NCBI RefSeq assembly: GCF_014641455.1
Contig: NZ_BMHT01000007.1
Coordinates: forward strand, 124,001-188,000
DNA from: Hymenobacter cavernae
GTDB taxonomy: Bacteria; Bacteroidota; Bacteroidia; Cytophagales; Hymenobacteraceae
Direction of reading: 5' to 3'
DNA length: 64,000 bases
This document shows positions 44,243 to 52,380 of this stretch, piece after piece (positions within the stretch are counted from its first letter, which is position 1; every line of letters starts with the position of its first letter). The position numbers and the translations under genes were made by a program. The notes below the pieces were generated by a model, which saw only the letters and a list, made by a program, of their open reading frames with translations, was not told where the DNA came from and ran no database searches.

Positions 44243-45088
44243 ATGCAAACACATGAAATAAAAGGAGGTAGATTCTACCCTGGGGATTACAATAATTACT
44301 TAATAGCTGGCAATCTTATTAATGCATTCGCTATTGGTGCGGTAGGATCAGAAGATGATTTCTTTCTTATAGGTATGGAGCCATTTGATGAATCTCCAAT
44401 GCCTCTTATTAGTGGGAGGGTTTTTGATTCAGAAGGAGCACTACTATTCAGTTTAGACAAGAATAATATAATCAATAATCAACATAACTTTACTTTTCAT
44501 TATGGAGACAATGCCGGGTATGCCATTTCAGATAGTACTGGAAAGTTAATACTTAAAGTTCAGACTAAATTCCAAAAGGCTATAGGAAAAGGAAACCAAG
44601 AATTTGAGTCTTGGATTACAACAATAACTGCTAACCTGTATAATAAGAAAGGTGAGTTGGTATTCGAGGCAAATTCAGGTGAACCTGATGAACGTATACT
44701 TGCTAAAACTAATCTCATCCTAGGTTTTTCGAAACCAGCCGGTCTTCCACCTAGAAGGGCTTTCGCACTACCAATAGGTAATTACTCGCCCGCAGATATA
44801 GAGTATATTGGCTTCGTTTTGAATAACCATGCAGATATCAAAGTCCCTTTAAGGGGGGATATTGAAGGTCAAAAAATAATTTTAGATGGGAAAGTTTTGC
44901 AAGATGTTAATGTGTCTGATTGTGATGTGATTATAGATAAGGCCGATATTGATTTAATTGGAGATAATAAGTTTAATAATTGCAAAATTACCTTTACTGG
45001 TAATGCTGAGTTCTTATACTACATATTTACAAGGTTTAATAATCCTTCCAACGAATCAGTAACTGATAATCCGTTTACTCCAAGTTGA
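44243..45088 (+). CDS. Uncharacterised protein, low GC, at prophage edge
   Basis: 281 residues, no signal peptide or membrane segment, family not recognised. The first 190 residues look like a mixed beta domain (ISGRVFDSEGALLFSLDKNN, ISDSTGKLILKVQTKF, TITANLYNKKGELVFEANS). The last 70 carry a right-handed-helix-like stretch (LDGKVLQDVNVSDCDVIIDK then NKFNNCKITFTGNAEFLYYI), a motif I associate with small proteins of unknown role. GC content is far below the neighbours. It lies between tRNA-Glu and the tail genes, opposite to them, the usual place for accessory cargo. No RBS of note. Confidence 0.65.
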   Translation: MQTHEIKGGRFYPGDYNNYLIAGNLINAFAIGAVGSEDDFFLIGMEPFDESPMPLISGRVFDSEGALLFSLDKNNIINNQHNFTFHYGDNAGYAISDSTGKLILKVQTKFQKAIGKGNQEFESWITTITANLYNKKGELVFEANSGEPDERILAKTNLILGFSKPAGLPPRRAFALPIGNYSPADIEYIGFVLNNHADIKVPLRGDIEGQKIILDGKVLQDVNVSDCDVIIDKADIDLIGDNKFNNCKITFTGNAEFLYYIFTRFNNPSNESVTDNPFTPS

Positions 45089-45095
45089 GAACCAT

Positions 45096-45256
45096 TAGCC
45101 GTGTTCAGGGGCCATGAAGGCCACGAACAAGCCTATTTCTCTGCCTGTATTTAATTATTTCATTATTTTCAGATACTCAAATCTATGAATAATGAAAAAA
45201 GAGAAAACTAGCCGGGAAATAAGAAAGTTCGTGGCCTTCGTGGCCTATCACGGCTA
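45096..45256. repeat. 161-base imperfect inverted repeat between convergent genes
   Basis: Outer arms TAGCCGTG..GGCC..GAAGGCCACGAAC and GTTCGTGGCCTTCGTGGCC..CACGGCTA pair over about 30 bases, and an inner stem TTTCATTATT / AATAATGAAA closes the middle, so nearly the whole segment can fold. The right arm includes the stop codon of the collar gene. It could terminate both convergent genes, or be a MITE-like insertion. Confidence 0.7.
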
Positions 45257-46150
45257 AAAACCGACCCACTCGCGAGCAACGAGAGTATAGTATGGCGGTC
45301 GGTTTTCGTGCTCCTGGCCACCCCCTGTTTCGTCAACTTCGTGTACGTGGTCGCCGGCTGTTTGCGTTTTTAGGTTGCCATCATTACCAGCTTGGTTGCC
45401 TCGCGAGGCTGAAAGCTGGCCACCATCAGACCCACGGCTATTGATATCATGGGCGTGGCTTCCGGCTTTCTGCATACCGTGCTTGTGCGCTGGGATTTCA
45501 TCGGTCGTGAGCCTGTGCTTAGCCTCACCACCTGTTTTGCCAATGGTATAGTCGCCGTTCGTTGGGTTCATGCCTACAATGAACCGCTCGCGCAAGTCAG
45601 CTGCGCCACCTTGCCCGTTACAGAGCTGCCAGCCTCGTGCGGCTTGGTCTCGCCACCCGCGGCCGGTCCCGTCGTACAAATCACTGTTGTGATTAGTTAG
45701 CCACTGAACCTCGCCTTTATAGCGGGTTTTCGATTCAATCCACTTCCAATAAGTAAGTTCCGGACCATTAACGCCAAACAACACAGCATCAGCTGTAGCA
45801 GCAGTGCCGTAGGCTTGCACCTCTAACTGTGGCTCGCTCATGCAATTCTTTGTGCCACCTGTTTGATAGGGGCGCGGGTCAAACTGCTCATCGTGGGTAT
45901 GGGCAATCTCACAAGGAAACTGCACATCACTAGCACCGTCAAAGCGCTGAATGTGGTAGCCCGCCCAGACGAAACCCGGTGAAATGTTGCCGCGGCTATT
46001 GCTTAGGAATTCACAAGTACAGCCACTTAGCACCATTGGCGGCGCCCCCTGCAAGATTGCCTCTATTGCGTCGTGTGCTTCTGTTTGCAGTGTTAGCAAA
46101 TCATCGTTAGCAACCGGCCGGCCGCCAACCTCAAATATCAAATACTTCAT
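45254..46150 (-). CDS. Phage tail collar-domain protein
   Basis: 298 residues. The C-terminal half is a classic tail-collar domain: GWQLCNGQGGAADLRERFIVG, GKTGGEAKHRLTTDEIPAHKHG, a Gly/Ser-rich loop, then HVHEVDETGGGQEHENRPPYYTLVA. The N-terminal part is unknown. Such proteins form the distal part of fibres and help receptor binding. It is the last gene of the leftward tail operon. An inverted repeat overlaps its stop codon. Confidence 0.88.
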   Translation of the reverse strand: MKYLIFEVGGRPVANDDLLTLQTEAHDAIEAILQGAPPMVLSGCTCEFLSNSRGNISPGFVWAGYHIQRFDGASDVQFPCEIAHTHDEQFDPRPYQTGGTKNCMSEPQLEVQAYGTAATADAVLFGVNGPELTYWKWIESKTRYKGEVQWLTNHNSDLYDGTGRGWRDQAARGWQLCNGQGGAADLRERFIVGMNPTNGDYTIGKTGGEAKHRLTTDEIPAHKHGMQKAGSHAHDINSRGSDGGQLSASRGNQAGNDGNLKTQTAGDHVHEVDETGGGQEHENRPPYYTLVAREWVGF

Positions 46151-46156
46151 TGACTG

Positions 46157-46669
46157 TTACTTATAAACTATCGTGTGACGGATTAGAGCAAGTTTTAATT
46201 GCTTGATTCTCGCTTGTAAGGAAGCTTGTTTAGGGGCAAGCGACCTAGGCACCTGCACAGTAAACCCTACTTGATTAGTGTATTCATTCCATGCATTTAT
46301 GTAAAGCAATGGCTCGCCTTCATTGTCCAAATACAGCGCCGGCGCGGGTTGCTGTTCACTCACAAAATTGAGGTAGACGGGTTCTAGCTCGGTATCTGAA
46401 TTGATAATCTTGATTCGCCTAAAACCTGGGTCGAAACGGTCGTTGAGAGCTTTTTCAAGCATCATGGTTTGGCCGTTATAGCTCAGTTCAGTTGTCGAGC
46501 GCTTTACGTGCTCAATGAATTGTTCATAGAGGCTCAACAGTGGCAAGTGTAGCGCTTGAATCCAAGCTACCATTCGTTTTTGCCTGAGCAGTGCAGGCAG
46601 GAGCGAGGTAAGCAGCGCTTCAATGTTGAGCCGGTACCGGGCCGGCACCTTGGTTAAATCAAGAGCCAT
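46157..46669 (-). CDS. Putative baseplate wedge protein (gpI/gp48-like position)
   Basis: 170 residues, no clear family. Start MALDLTKVPARYRLNIEALLTSLLPALLRQKRM. It directly follows the baseplate J-like gene (the starts and stops overlap by 11 bases), the place where P2 gpI or Mu gp48 is found, so a wedge role is likely by synteny. The sequence has an N-terminal helical part and a C-terminal beta part with QVGFTVQVPRSL. The function is inferred from position. Confidence 0.6.
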   Translation of the reverse strand: MALDLTKVPARYRLNIEALLTSLLPALLRQKRMVAWIQALHLPLLSLYEQFIEHVKRSTTELSYNGQTMMLEKALNDRFDPGFRRIKIINSDTELEPVYLNFVSEQQPAPALYLDNEGEPLLYINAWNEYTNQVGFTVQVPRSLAPKQASLQARIKQLKLALIRHTIVYK

Positions 46670-47483
46670 AGGGGATGAATTGCAGGGTGTCAGCTAGGGT
46701 GCTTTCTGAGGCATTATCTTCTACTATGTAACCTGCCTGGGTCTCATAGACTCGGGGAATGATAGTAGGAGCCCCGTTGCCGGCGCGAGCCGACACGGTT
46801 AATAGCTTCACATCTTTTACCCCGGCTACGCTCTGTATTGCGTCCTCAATTTTCGACAGATAGACTAGGCCGTTGAAGTCGAGATTAGCTAGGTAGGAGC
46901 GAATAGCGGCTTGCACTAGCAGCTGTAGCCCTGGCACGTCAATGAGTGGGTCGTAGTACACATCAGCCGCAACTTTGAGCTTGTCAGCGGCGCGGCTCAC
47001 AATTTCTTTCCGAACACCGGCAAAGCCCTTACGGTCAAAGTACCCGCGCACCTGCACTAGCTCAGCATTCGACAGCGGCGCGAGGGTGCCCGCTGTAGCT
47101 CCATCTTTGGCAACCTTAATAAAAAGCTTGCCCGTCAACTCGTTTTCAATGGCTGCAGCTCGCGTAATAATGCGAGCACCAGTGCTACCCGCGGCATAAT
47201 GTATGCCCTCATCATCAGCAACGAGTGTGTCGCCTGCTTGGAATAAAAGTGCTTGGTCAGCATACCATGCGGCGGTACCCGGTTTGGCGCGAGCTAGGGC
47301 AGCGTCAACGTCGGCTTTGTGTCGGTCCCACAGCGTCTCATGTGCCCAGAGCACAACCGACGTGATGTAAGCCCAGAGCCGGTGTATTGACACGGCCGAA
47401 GGTGAATTTAGGCTAGATAGCTCTGGCTTAGCCTCGCGAGCTGTTTGTATCGAGTCGAAAATATCAGAGATAGAACGGGCCAT
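46659..47483 (-). CDS. Baseplate J-like protein
   Basis: 274 residues. The N-terminus MARSISDIFDSIQTAREAKPELSSL and PGTAAWYADQALLFQAGDT are familiar from contractile phages of Bacteroidota. The middle has the J-like ATAGTLAPLSNAELVQVRGYF with VAADVYYDPLIDVPGLQ, and the C-terminus has LSKIEDAIQSVAGVKDVKLL, the pattern of Mu gp47/P2 gpJ. It forms the outer baseplate wedge. Such proteins are sometimes mislabelled nucleotidyltransferase in databases. Confidence 0.8.
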   Translation of the reverse strand: MARSISDIFDSIQTAREAKPELSSLNSPSAVSIHRLWAYITSVVLWAHETLWDRHKADVDAALARAKPGTAAWYADQALLFQAGDTLVADDEGIHYAAGSTGARIITRAAAIENELTGKLFIKVAKDGATAGTLAPLSNAELVQVRGYFDRKGFAGVRKEIVSRAADKLKVAADVYYDPLIDVPGLQLLVQAAIRSYLANLDFNGLVYLSKIEDAIQSVAGVKDVKLLTVSARAGNGAPTIIPRVYETQAGYIVEDNASESTLADTLQFIPYGS

Positions 47484-47486
47484 CGG

Positions 47487-48338
47487 TTACACGTTGATAT
47501 AAGGGGCATCAGGATAAATCTGTTGTAGGAGGGCATCAAAGGAGCTGATCTGTGCATCTGTCCAATAGCCGGAGCTTGCTAGCTGCATGCCGTAGCGGTA
47601 GGCTCCGGACTGGCCAGCGGTGATACCTAGGTTGAGCGTGGCGGCGTATTGCCCCCCTACGTTTTGGTAGTTGTACCACTGTGAGCCCTGCCTACGGAGG
47701 CCGTTGTATTGGTAATTGATCGGGTCATTACTGGCTAGATCGATCCGGACAGCAGTGCGGCGGGAACCATAGTAGCCCCCAGCGCCATCGGTTTGCATGG
47801 TGCGTCCCTGCGGGCCATCCAAAATGCACATCACCGGATTGCCTGAATCGTAGAAAAACAGGAAGTGCCCAATGCCGTTCTCACTGTAGAGGGTTACAGG
47901 TGAGTTGGGATTGTTGCCAATCGTACCCAGGCCAAAAGAAGTAGTATAGCGCGGGCTATTGGTGCTCCAAGTGGCGGAAAAGGAGCAGTTAGCCGGCAGG
48001 AATACACTGCTCCGACCTTGGCCGTAGGCATTCACATCATAAAAAGGAAAGCCGGAGGTACGTACCAGATCATTGCCGAACAGACAGAAAATGCGGCTCA
48101 CATAATCATTGGCATCTTTGACAACGCCAAACACCACAGCCGACCAGTGCATAAAGGCATTAGGGGCCGTGCTGATGCCTTGGTTTTCAGCCCAGGCAAA
48201 GCACAGATCAATCAAATCCAAATCATAGAGCACGCCACCGGCCGCGTCTACTCGGGCGGCGTGCGCTTTAGTTTCCGGCCGGTGGAAGGGTCCAACGGGT
48301 GGCACTACTTTAGCCGAGGTATAGTAAACTCTAAGCAT
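47487..48338 (-). CDS. Putative tail fibre/receptor-binding protein (LamG-like)
   Basis: 283 residues from MLRVYYTSAKVVPPVG, chosen since this ATG follows the stop of the preceding gene by one base; the frame extends 13 codons further upstream into that gene. The body has a concanavalin-like jelly-roll look (GYYGSRRTAVRIDLASND, TLNLGITAGQSGAYRYGMQ, then WTDAQISSFDALLQQIY at the end), as in phage-borne LamG-like domains. It probably mediates contact with host surface glycans. The assignment rests on fold pattern and neighbours. Confidence 0.6.
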   Translation of the reverse strand: MLRVYYTSAKVVPPVGPFHRPETKAHAARVDAAGGVLYDLDLIDLCFAWAENQGISTAPNAFMHWSAVVFGVVKDANDYVSRIFCLFGNDLVRTSGFPFYDVNAYGQGRSSVFLPANCSFSATWSTNSPRYTTSFGLGTIGNNPNSPVTLYSENGIGHFLFFYDSGNPVMCILDGPQGRTMQTDGAGGYYGSRRTAVRIDLASNDPINYQYNGLRRQGSQWYNYQNVGGQYAATLNLGITAGQSGAYRYGMQLASSGYWTDAQISSFDALLQQIYPDAPYINV

Positions 48339-48339
48339 G

Positions 48340-49536
48340 CTATTGTTTTCTGAGCCGTACCGTGCCGCTGCCGGCACCTAGGATGGTGATTTTATCACCC
48401 GCGGCCACTGTGATTGGCAGCGGAGAATCAATGCTGTTTTTTTGGTAGCTGCTCACGTTCACGCCCGTAGCACTATAGAGCGCATAGGTGCCGGCCGCCG
48501 CGGGCCAAATGGTGAGCGTTGCCGTTTGATTATCGGCGCCGGCAAACTCAGCCGCTAGCTCTACTAAGTCAGAAATTGAAAGCGTGCCGTCGGCGCTTAC
48601 TGCTACACCCGCACCAGCTTTTACTAGGCCGGCCGTAGTTGTGGTAGCTGCAGCCTTAGCAGCATACTTCGTATCACTCTCAGCCTTGTTATAGTAGCCG
48701 CTTAGGTCGGGTGCCGTGCCACCAGCGTTGCTGCTATTGCTGCTAATCGAGAGCTTGCCCGTAGCAAGGTTTTTGGCAATTGTAACGTTGCTGCCTTGCT
48801 CAAAAACAGACAGCACGGCATCTGCTGTCACACTGCCTGCAGCTGGCGCGGCGCTGCCATCGGGAGAGGTATAGCGCAGCCGCCAATAGGCAGCCACACC
48901 AACACCTGTTTCTCCTTCGGCTAAAGGAGTGTTGGCTATACTTGGCCCTATGTATTCATAAATAGCAAGCTTGCTACCCGATATCGTGTAAAACCAAGCA
49001 TCGCCAACAGTACCAGCCTCATAGGTTGGCGCATAGCTTTCCCAATGTATTTTGTTGCCATCAGCACCGTCAACGTAATCAGTGCCCTTTGTAGGTGTTT
49101 TGCCCTGAAGCGAGGCTAGAAACTGAGCCGGCGTACCTAGGTTGCCAGCATCGCGCCACTCCTGATAGGCGCTTTTGCCAACAGGACCGGGTACTGTGCT
49201 TGCCGGGCCTATTGGGCCTTGTTTGCCCTGTGGGCCTATCGGACCGCGCAAACTCATACGGAAGTCCCAGGCGCCATTATCATTAAAGTGCAGGTCTCCG
49301 TTTGACTCATCAATATAAGCGTCGCCATCCTTGCCAATAGTAGGGTCTGGGGCGCCGGGCGCGTGTAGAATGCGCGAGCCTTCCGAGAGTCCTTCTAGGA
49401 AAGAAACTGCGGCAATAATAGGCGCAAATACTTCTAGCAGTTCCGGACCGGTCAACAGCTCATCAGGAGTTGTTGCCGGCCGTGCAGGTATCAGCCGTGT
49501 AGCTATCGATTCTATTTGTTCTGCGTACTGACCCAT
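48340..49536 (-). CDS. Collagen-like tail fibre protein
   Basis: 398 residues. N-terminal part MGQYAEQIESIATRLIPARP, helical. A collagen-like Gly-X-Y run (GPIGPQGKQGPIGPASTVPG and on, about residues 95-118) follows, then a KTPTKGTDYVDGADGNKIHW region. A beta-rich repetitive part with a coiled stretch (YYNKAESDTKYAAKAAATTT) and a C-terminal jelly-roll-like domain end the chain. This is a typical trimeric fibre layout. It is next to the LamG-like protein and the collar protein. Confidence 0.8.
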   Translation of the reverse strand: MGQYAEQIESIATRLIPARPATTPDELLTGPELLEVFAPIIAAVSFLEGLSEGSRILHAPGAPDPTIGKDGDAYIDESNGDLHFNDNGAWDFRMSLRGPIGPQGKQGPIGPASTVPGPVGKSAYQEWRDAGNLGTPAQFLASLQGKTPTKGTDYVDGADGNKIHWESYAPTYEAGTVGDAWFYTISGSKLAIYEYIGPSIANTPLAEGETGVGVAAYWRLRYTSPDGSAAPAAGSVTADAVLSVFEQGSNVTIAKNLATGKLSISSNSSNAGGTAPDLSGYYNKAESDTKYAAKAAATTTTAGLVKAGAGVAVSADGTLSISDLVELAAEFAGADNQTATLTIWPAAAGTYALYSATGVNVSSYQKNSIDSPLPITVAAGDKITILGAGSGTVRLRKQ

Positions 49537-49538
49537 TA

Positions 49539-49844
49539 TTAAGCGAAATAGGTATTTTTGAAATAGCTGTTATTGAAATACTTGGCTTGTGAAGTAGGCT
49601 GCTCAGTAGTGGTTTCTAGCTCAGTGCCCTTGCCCGTGTTGATGCGTTGTGCTCGCGCTGTGAAGTAGGCGGCTACATCTGAGCGACCTAGCAGGCTGCT
49701 AGGTATGATTAGCTGTTGCCCAGGTGTGAGCACGTCGGTTATAGCAAGGCCGTTTGCGTCGGCTAAGTCATAAGCGGCGCTGAGGTCGCCTAATTCCTGC
49801 AGGCAGATATCTAGCAGGCTTTGCCCGTCGCTTACTTGTGTCAT
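49539..49844 (-). CDS. LysM-containing tail protein (gpX/gp53-like)
   Basis: 101 residues. One LysM-like motif: LLDICLQELGDLSAAYDLADANGLAITDVLTPGQQLIIPS. Small LysM proteins of this size occur in contractile tails and in extracellular injection systems at the baseplate hub (P2 gpX is similar in size). The start overlaps the stop of the next upstream gene by ATGA. It may bind the central spike assembly or the cell wall. Confidence 0.8.
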   Translation of the reverse strand: MTQVSDGQSLLDICLQELGDLSAAYDLADANGLAITDVLTPGQQLIIPSSLLGRSDVAAYFTARAQRINTGKGTELETTTEQPTSQAKYFNNSYFKNTYFA

Positions 49845-50149
49845 AATCTCTCAGCGTTGATGCTGGCATTAGTGAGGTCCGACACTTCTACTTCTAGCAC
49901 AGTGAAGCCATCACGGACAAGCTGAATTGTGATTTCTCGCGACAGCTGCGAAGCTTGCGCCGGGCCGTAAGGAGATTTGAGGTAACGGGTTACGCCAACG
50001 CCTACAAGGGCATCTTCTCGCCACTCACCCTGCATAGTTTGTAGCAGTAGGTCGACATGCTGTGCGTCGGACTCCCCAACGGCAAAGTCACCTTGCGCTG
50101 TAAAAGCTAGGTCAAAGCCCTCACCTAGCAGGATATCTAGTACACTCAT
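49841..50149 (-). CDS. Baseplate wedge protein, gp46/gpW-like
   Basis: 102 residues. MSVLDILLGEGFDLAFTAQGDFAVGESDAQHVDLLLQTMQGEWREDALVG has the layout of Mu gp46/P2 gpW/T4 gp25 proteins: GDFAVGES then a helix and WREDPLxG. It initiates sheath polymerisation at the baseplate. The overlaps with both neighbours (ATGA) show one translation unit. Confidence 0.8.
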   Translation of the reverse strand: MSVLDILLGEGFDLAFTAQGDFAVGESDAQHVDLLLQTMQGEWREDALVGVGVTRYLKSPYGPAQASQLSREITIQLVRDGFTVLEVEVSDLTNASINAERL

Positions 50150-50343
50150 TCGATAGTGCCGAATTGGGCCGCGGCGCTGCCAGTAGTTTTGACTAAGCCA
50201 GCTTTCACGAAGTCGTACACGGCTTTTGATAGCTTCTTAGCGTAGTTTTTGCGGGCCTCTTCTGGGTTTTCGGCCGTGCTCAGCTCATCAAGAATTTTGA
50301 TGATATCAGTTTCTAGGATGGGAAGTGCTGTGCTTAGGGGCAT
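50146..50343 (-). CDS. Small uncharacterised tail-operon protein
   Basis: 65 residues: an acidic, mainly helical protein (ILETDIIKILDELSTAENPEEARKNYAKKLSKAVYDFVKAG). No family recognised. It overlaps the gpW-like gene by ATGA and follows the spike gene after three bases, so it is coexpressed with the baseplate genes and may be a chaperone or minor baseplate part. Confidence 0.7.
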   Translation of the reverse strand: MPLSTALPILETDIIKILDELSTAENPEEARKNYAKKLSKAVYDFVKAGLVKTTGSAAAQFGTIE

Positions 50344-50346
50344 GAC

Positions 50347-50769
50347 TTAGGCGGTAAGAAGGTTGGGTAGGCGTTTCGCTAAAAGGTCGAATTGAGCTGA
50401 GTTGAGCAGCTTGATAGTTGGGCCGCTGTTGGTTGTGAACACCATTGCCTGAATCAGCTTTATCAAGTCCTGAAGCACCGTAAGCAAGCTTTCTTGCTCG
50501 GTAGCTAGTCGGTAGTGCGTAATCTTGTCAGCTGAAATAAGGAAGGTATCAACGAGCCTGTTTTCTACTAAGCCTATCAGCACCTCAGCACCTACGGCCG
50601 GGTAAATGCCGTTGAGTAGCGCCACGTCAAATACTTCAGCGTCAGCGCTTTGAGGTTGGACGTCGCACGTATCTTCGTCGGGCCGGACAGCGGTAACAAT
50701 GCCAGAAATGACAGATACCGGTATCTGGCTATTTACCATTTGCTCGAAAAGGTCTTTTACTGAACTCAT
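50347..50769 (-). CDS. Baseplate spike protein, gpV/gp45-like
   Basis: 140 residues. ISGIVTAVRPDEDTCDVQPQ with EVFDVALLNGIYPAVGAEVLIGLVENR is the OB-fold pattern of P2 gpV/Mu gp45-type spikes. The C-terminal part is short and helical, without the long beta-helix seen in other spikes. It overlaps the hub gene start by four bases. It would form the membrane-piercing tip with the hub. Confidence 0.7.
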   Translation of the reverse strand: MSSVKDLFEQMVNSQIPVSVISGIVTAVRPDEDTCDVQPQSADAEVFDVALLNGIYPAVGAEVLIGLVENRLVDTFLISADKITHYRLATEQESLLTVLQDLIKLIQAMVFTTNSGPTIKLLNSAQFDLLAKRLPNLLTA

Positions 50770-51734
50770 GCTTTTGGACCTAGTGTGATGTTGCGCCGGC
50801 TGCCGCCGGTGCCAAATGATTTTATGACCTTATCGACTGAAAATGAGCCCTCGCGCTCTGGGTAGTCTGGGTCTTGTATTACTACCACGTCGCCATGTTC
50901 GACTAGTGGCACACCGAACGTGGTAAGGGTACCGCGGTACCCATCGAATCTGAGCCGGGCTAGCTCTGCCTTGCCGCGGGCTTCTAAATCCTTCTCAGCG
51001 ACACCCACGAAATTGAGGGTGCGTAGCTCCCCGTCTAGCACGTCGCCAAATTCCTTTACAATGCGCTTGCGGCCGTGCTTCTTGCCTTCAACGTGACTGA
51101 TAGCCCGAACCTTAATGCGCACGTCCTGTGCCCGTACGTACTGCAAGTCATTGCTTATGACGTTGTGCCGAAACGCGAGAATGTGCTTCGGGGCTTTGTC
51201 CTTCGCTTTGTAAGGGTCGCCGGCAATGAGCACCCCGCCACGGAAGAAACAGCGTATGCCGTAGTCCTTCCGGAGCGCGTCTAGTGCCTGTGCACCGGTT
51301 GTTTGGTTAAGCGTGAACTTGCCTAGGCTAGATTCTCCTAGGGTCTGAATTTCGAAGCTGTGCCCAGATTCCTTGCGCACATATTCTAGTAAGCCCTGTA
51401 GCGAGATAGAGCGCCAACTTTTAGTAAGTGGCTTGCGCTTCAGCAGCCACATATCGTCTTCACACTGTATCTCAGCCGGCGGCCCGGTTTTCACGCCGAC
51501 TACGTAGCCGGTAAACTCGGTGCGTAGGGCATCATCATAGCCGTACTGCACAACAACCCGGTCGCCAACCTTCACCACGTCGGGCAATAAGCCAGTGCGT
51601 AGCACCTGCACTTTCCGCGGAAGGCGAATAATGCAGGTGTCCGTAAGATTCTGCCAAGAGCTTTCTATCTGGATATCATTAACGAAATCCAAGCTCAGGC
51701 TACCAATAAGGATTTTGCAGGTAAGCCGTAGCAT
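50766..51734 (-). CDS. Baseplate hub protein, gpD/gp44-like
   Basis: 322 residues. It resembles late-control gpD/Mu gp44 hub proteins: N-terminal LTCKILIGSLSLDFVNDIQIESSWQNLTDTCIIRLPR, VGDRVVVQYGYDDALRTEFTGYVV, QGLLEYVRKE and DALRKDYGIRCFFRGGVLIAG in the middle, and GYRGTLTTFGVPLVEHGDVVVIQDPDYPEREGSFSVDKV at the end. The trimeric hub links tube and spike. It shares a base with the upstream gene start and overlaps the spike gene. Confidence 0.82.
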   Translation of the reverse strand: MLRLTCKILIGSLSLDFVNDIQIESSWQNLTDTCIIRLPRKVQVLRTGLLPDVVKVGDRVVVQYGYDDALRTEFTGYVVGVKTGPPAEIQCEDDMWLLKRKPLTKSWRSISLQGLLEYVRKESGHSFEIQTLGESSLGKFTLNQTTGAQALDALRKDYGIRCFFRGGVLIAGDPYKAKDKAPKHILAFRHNVISNDLQYVRAQDVRIKVRAISHVEGKKHGRKRIVKEFGDVLDGELRTLNFVGVAEKDLEARGKAELARLRFDGYRGTLTTFGVPLVEHGDVVVIQDPDYPEREGSFSVDKVIKSFGTGGSRRNITLGPKA

Positions 51735-52375
51735 CAGGAAGCCGTGTTTAGAGTTACCCGGCGCGCGGCCAAACGCTCGACACTAGGCCCGGTGCTCAGT
51801 TCTATTGGCTCATCACTTAGGCAGCGTAGCTCATAGGCTTGCAGGTTCGTAAACCCTGGCAGCGCTGGCCATGTGTGCCCCTTAATAACGAGGTTGCGAA
51901 TACCTAGAATCCGAAACAGCCGGCCGGTTACGGGCAAGGCTTCTGCAGCATCAATCAGCGCTTGCAGGTTTTGCACCTCGCGTGTAGGATAGCGGCGCGA
52001 ATACCGACCGTCTTTAGGGTCGCTGGCTAGGATGCCCTTAATCGTAACAGCATAGTCACCATTGCTTATATACTCCTTAACGGTTCCGTCTCTGCCTTGT
52101 ATGTCTGTGGCTATGATTAACTTATCTCTGCCTACTTCAACAATTGGGTCGTCTAGTACAACCTTGTCGCGAAAAGAGGTAGCCGGGAACTCGACACGCG
52201 TAAAGACGGGCAAGCCAAGTAGGTTCGTGCCTTCAATTTCAGGAGCTAGGGGCGTGCCGTACAGGTCCGAAGAAACTTCTTCGGGCTTAGGGTCCGGCGG
52301 CAACTCGAAACGCATTAAAGGAGAGTAGCCAAAAGCCTCAGTAGCTAGTGCGCGTATGTTGATATTGAACTGCAT
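51734..52375 (-). CDS. DUF6046-like baseplate protein (gp43-like position)
   Basis: 213 residues. Recognised from LPVFTRVEFPATSFRDKVVLDDPIVEV and KEYISNGDYAVTIKGILASDP with YPTREVQNLQALIDAAEALPVTG, as in the DUF6046 family of Bacteroidota contractile phages. It lies between the tape measure and the hub gene, where Mu gp43 is, and is probably a tube-baseplate adaptor. Confidence 0.75.
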   Translation of the reverse strand: MQFNINIRALATEAFGYSPLMRFELPPDPKPEEVSSDLYGTPLAPEIEGTNLLGLPVFTRVEFPATSFRDKVVLDDPIVEVGRDKLIIATDIQGRDGTVKEYISNGDYAVTIKGILASDPKDGRYSRRYPTREVQNLQALIDAAEALPVTGRLFRILGIRNLVIKGHTWPALPGFTNLQAYELRCLSDEPIELSTGPSVERLAARRVTLNTAS

Positions 52376-52380
52376 ACTAG

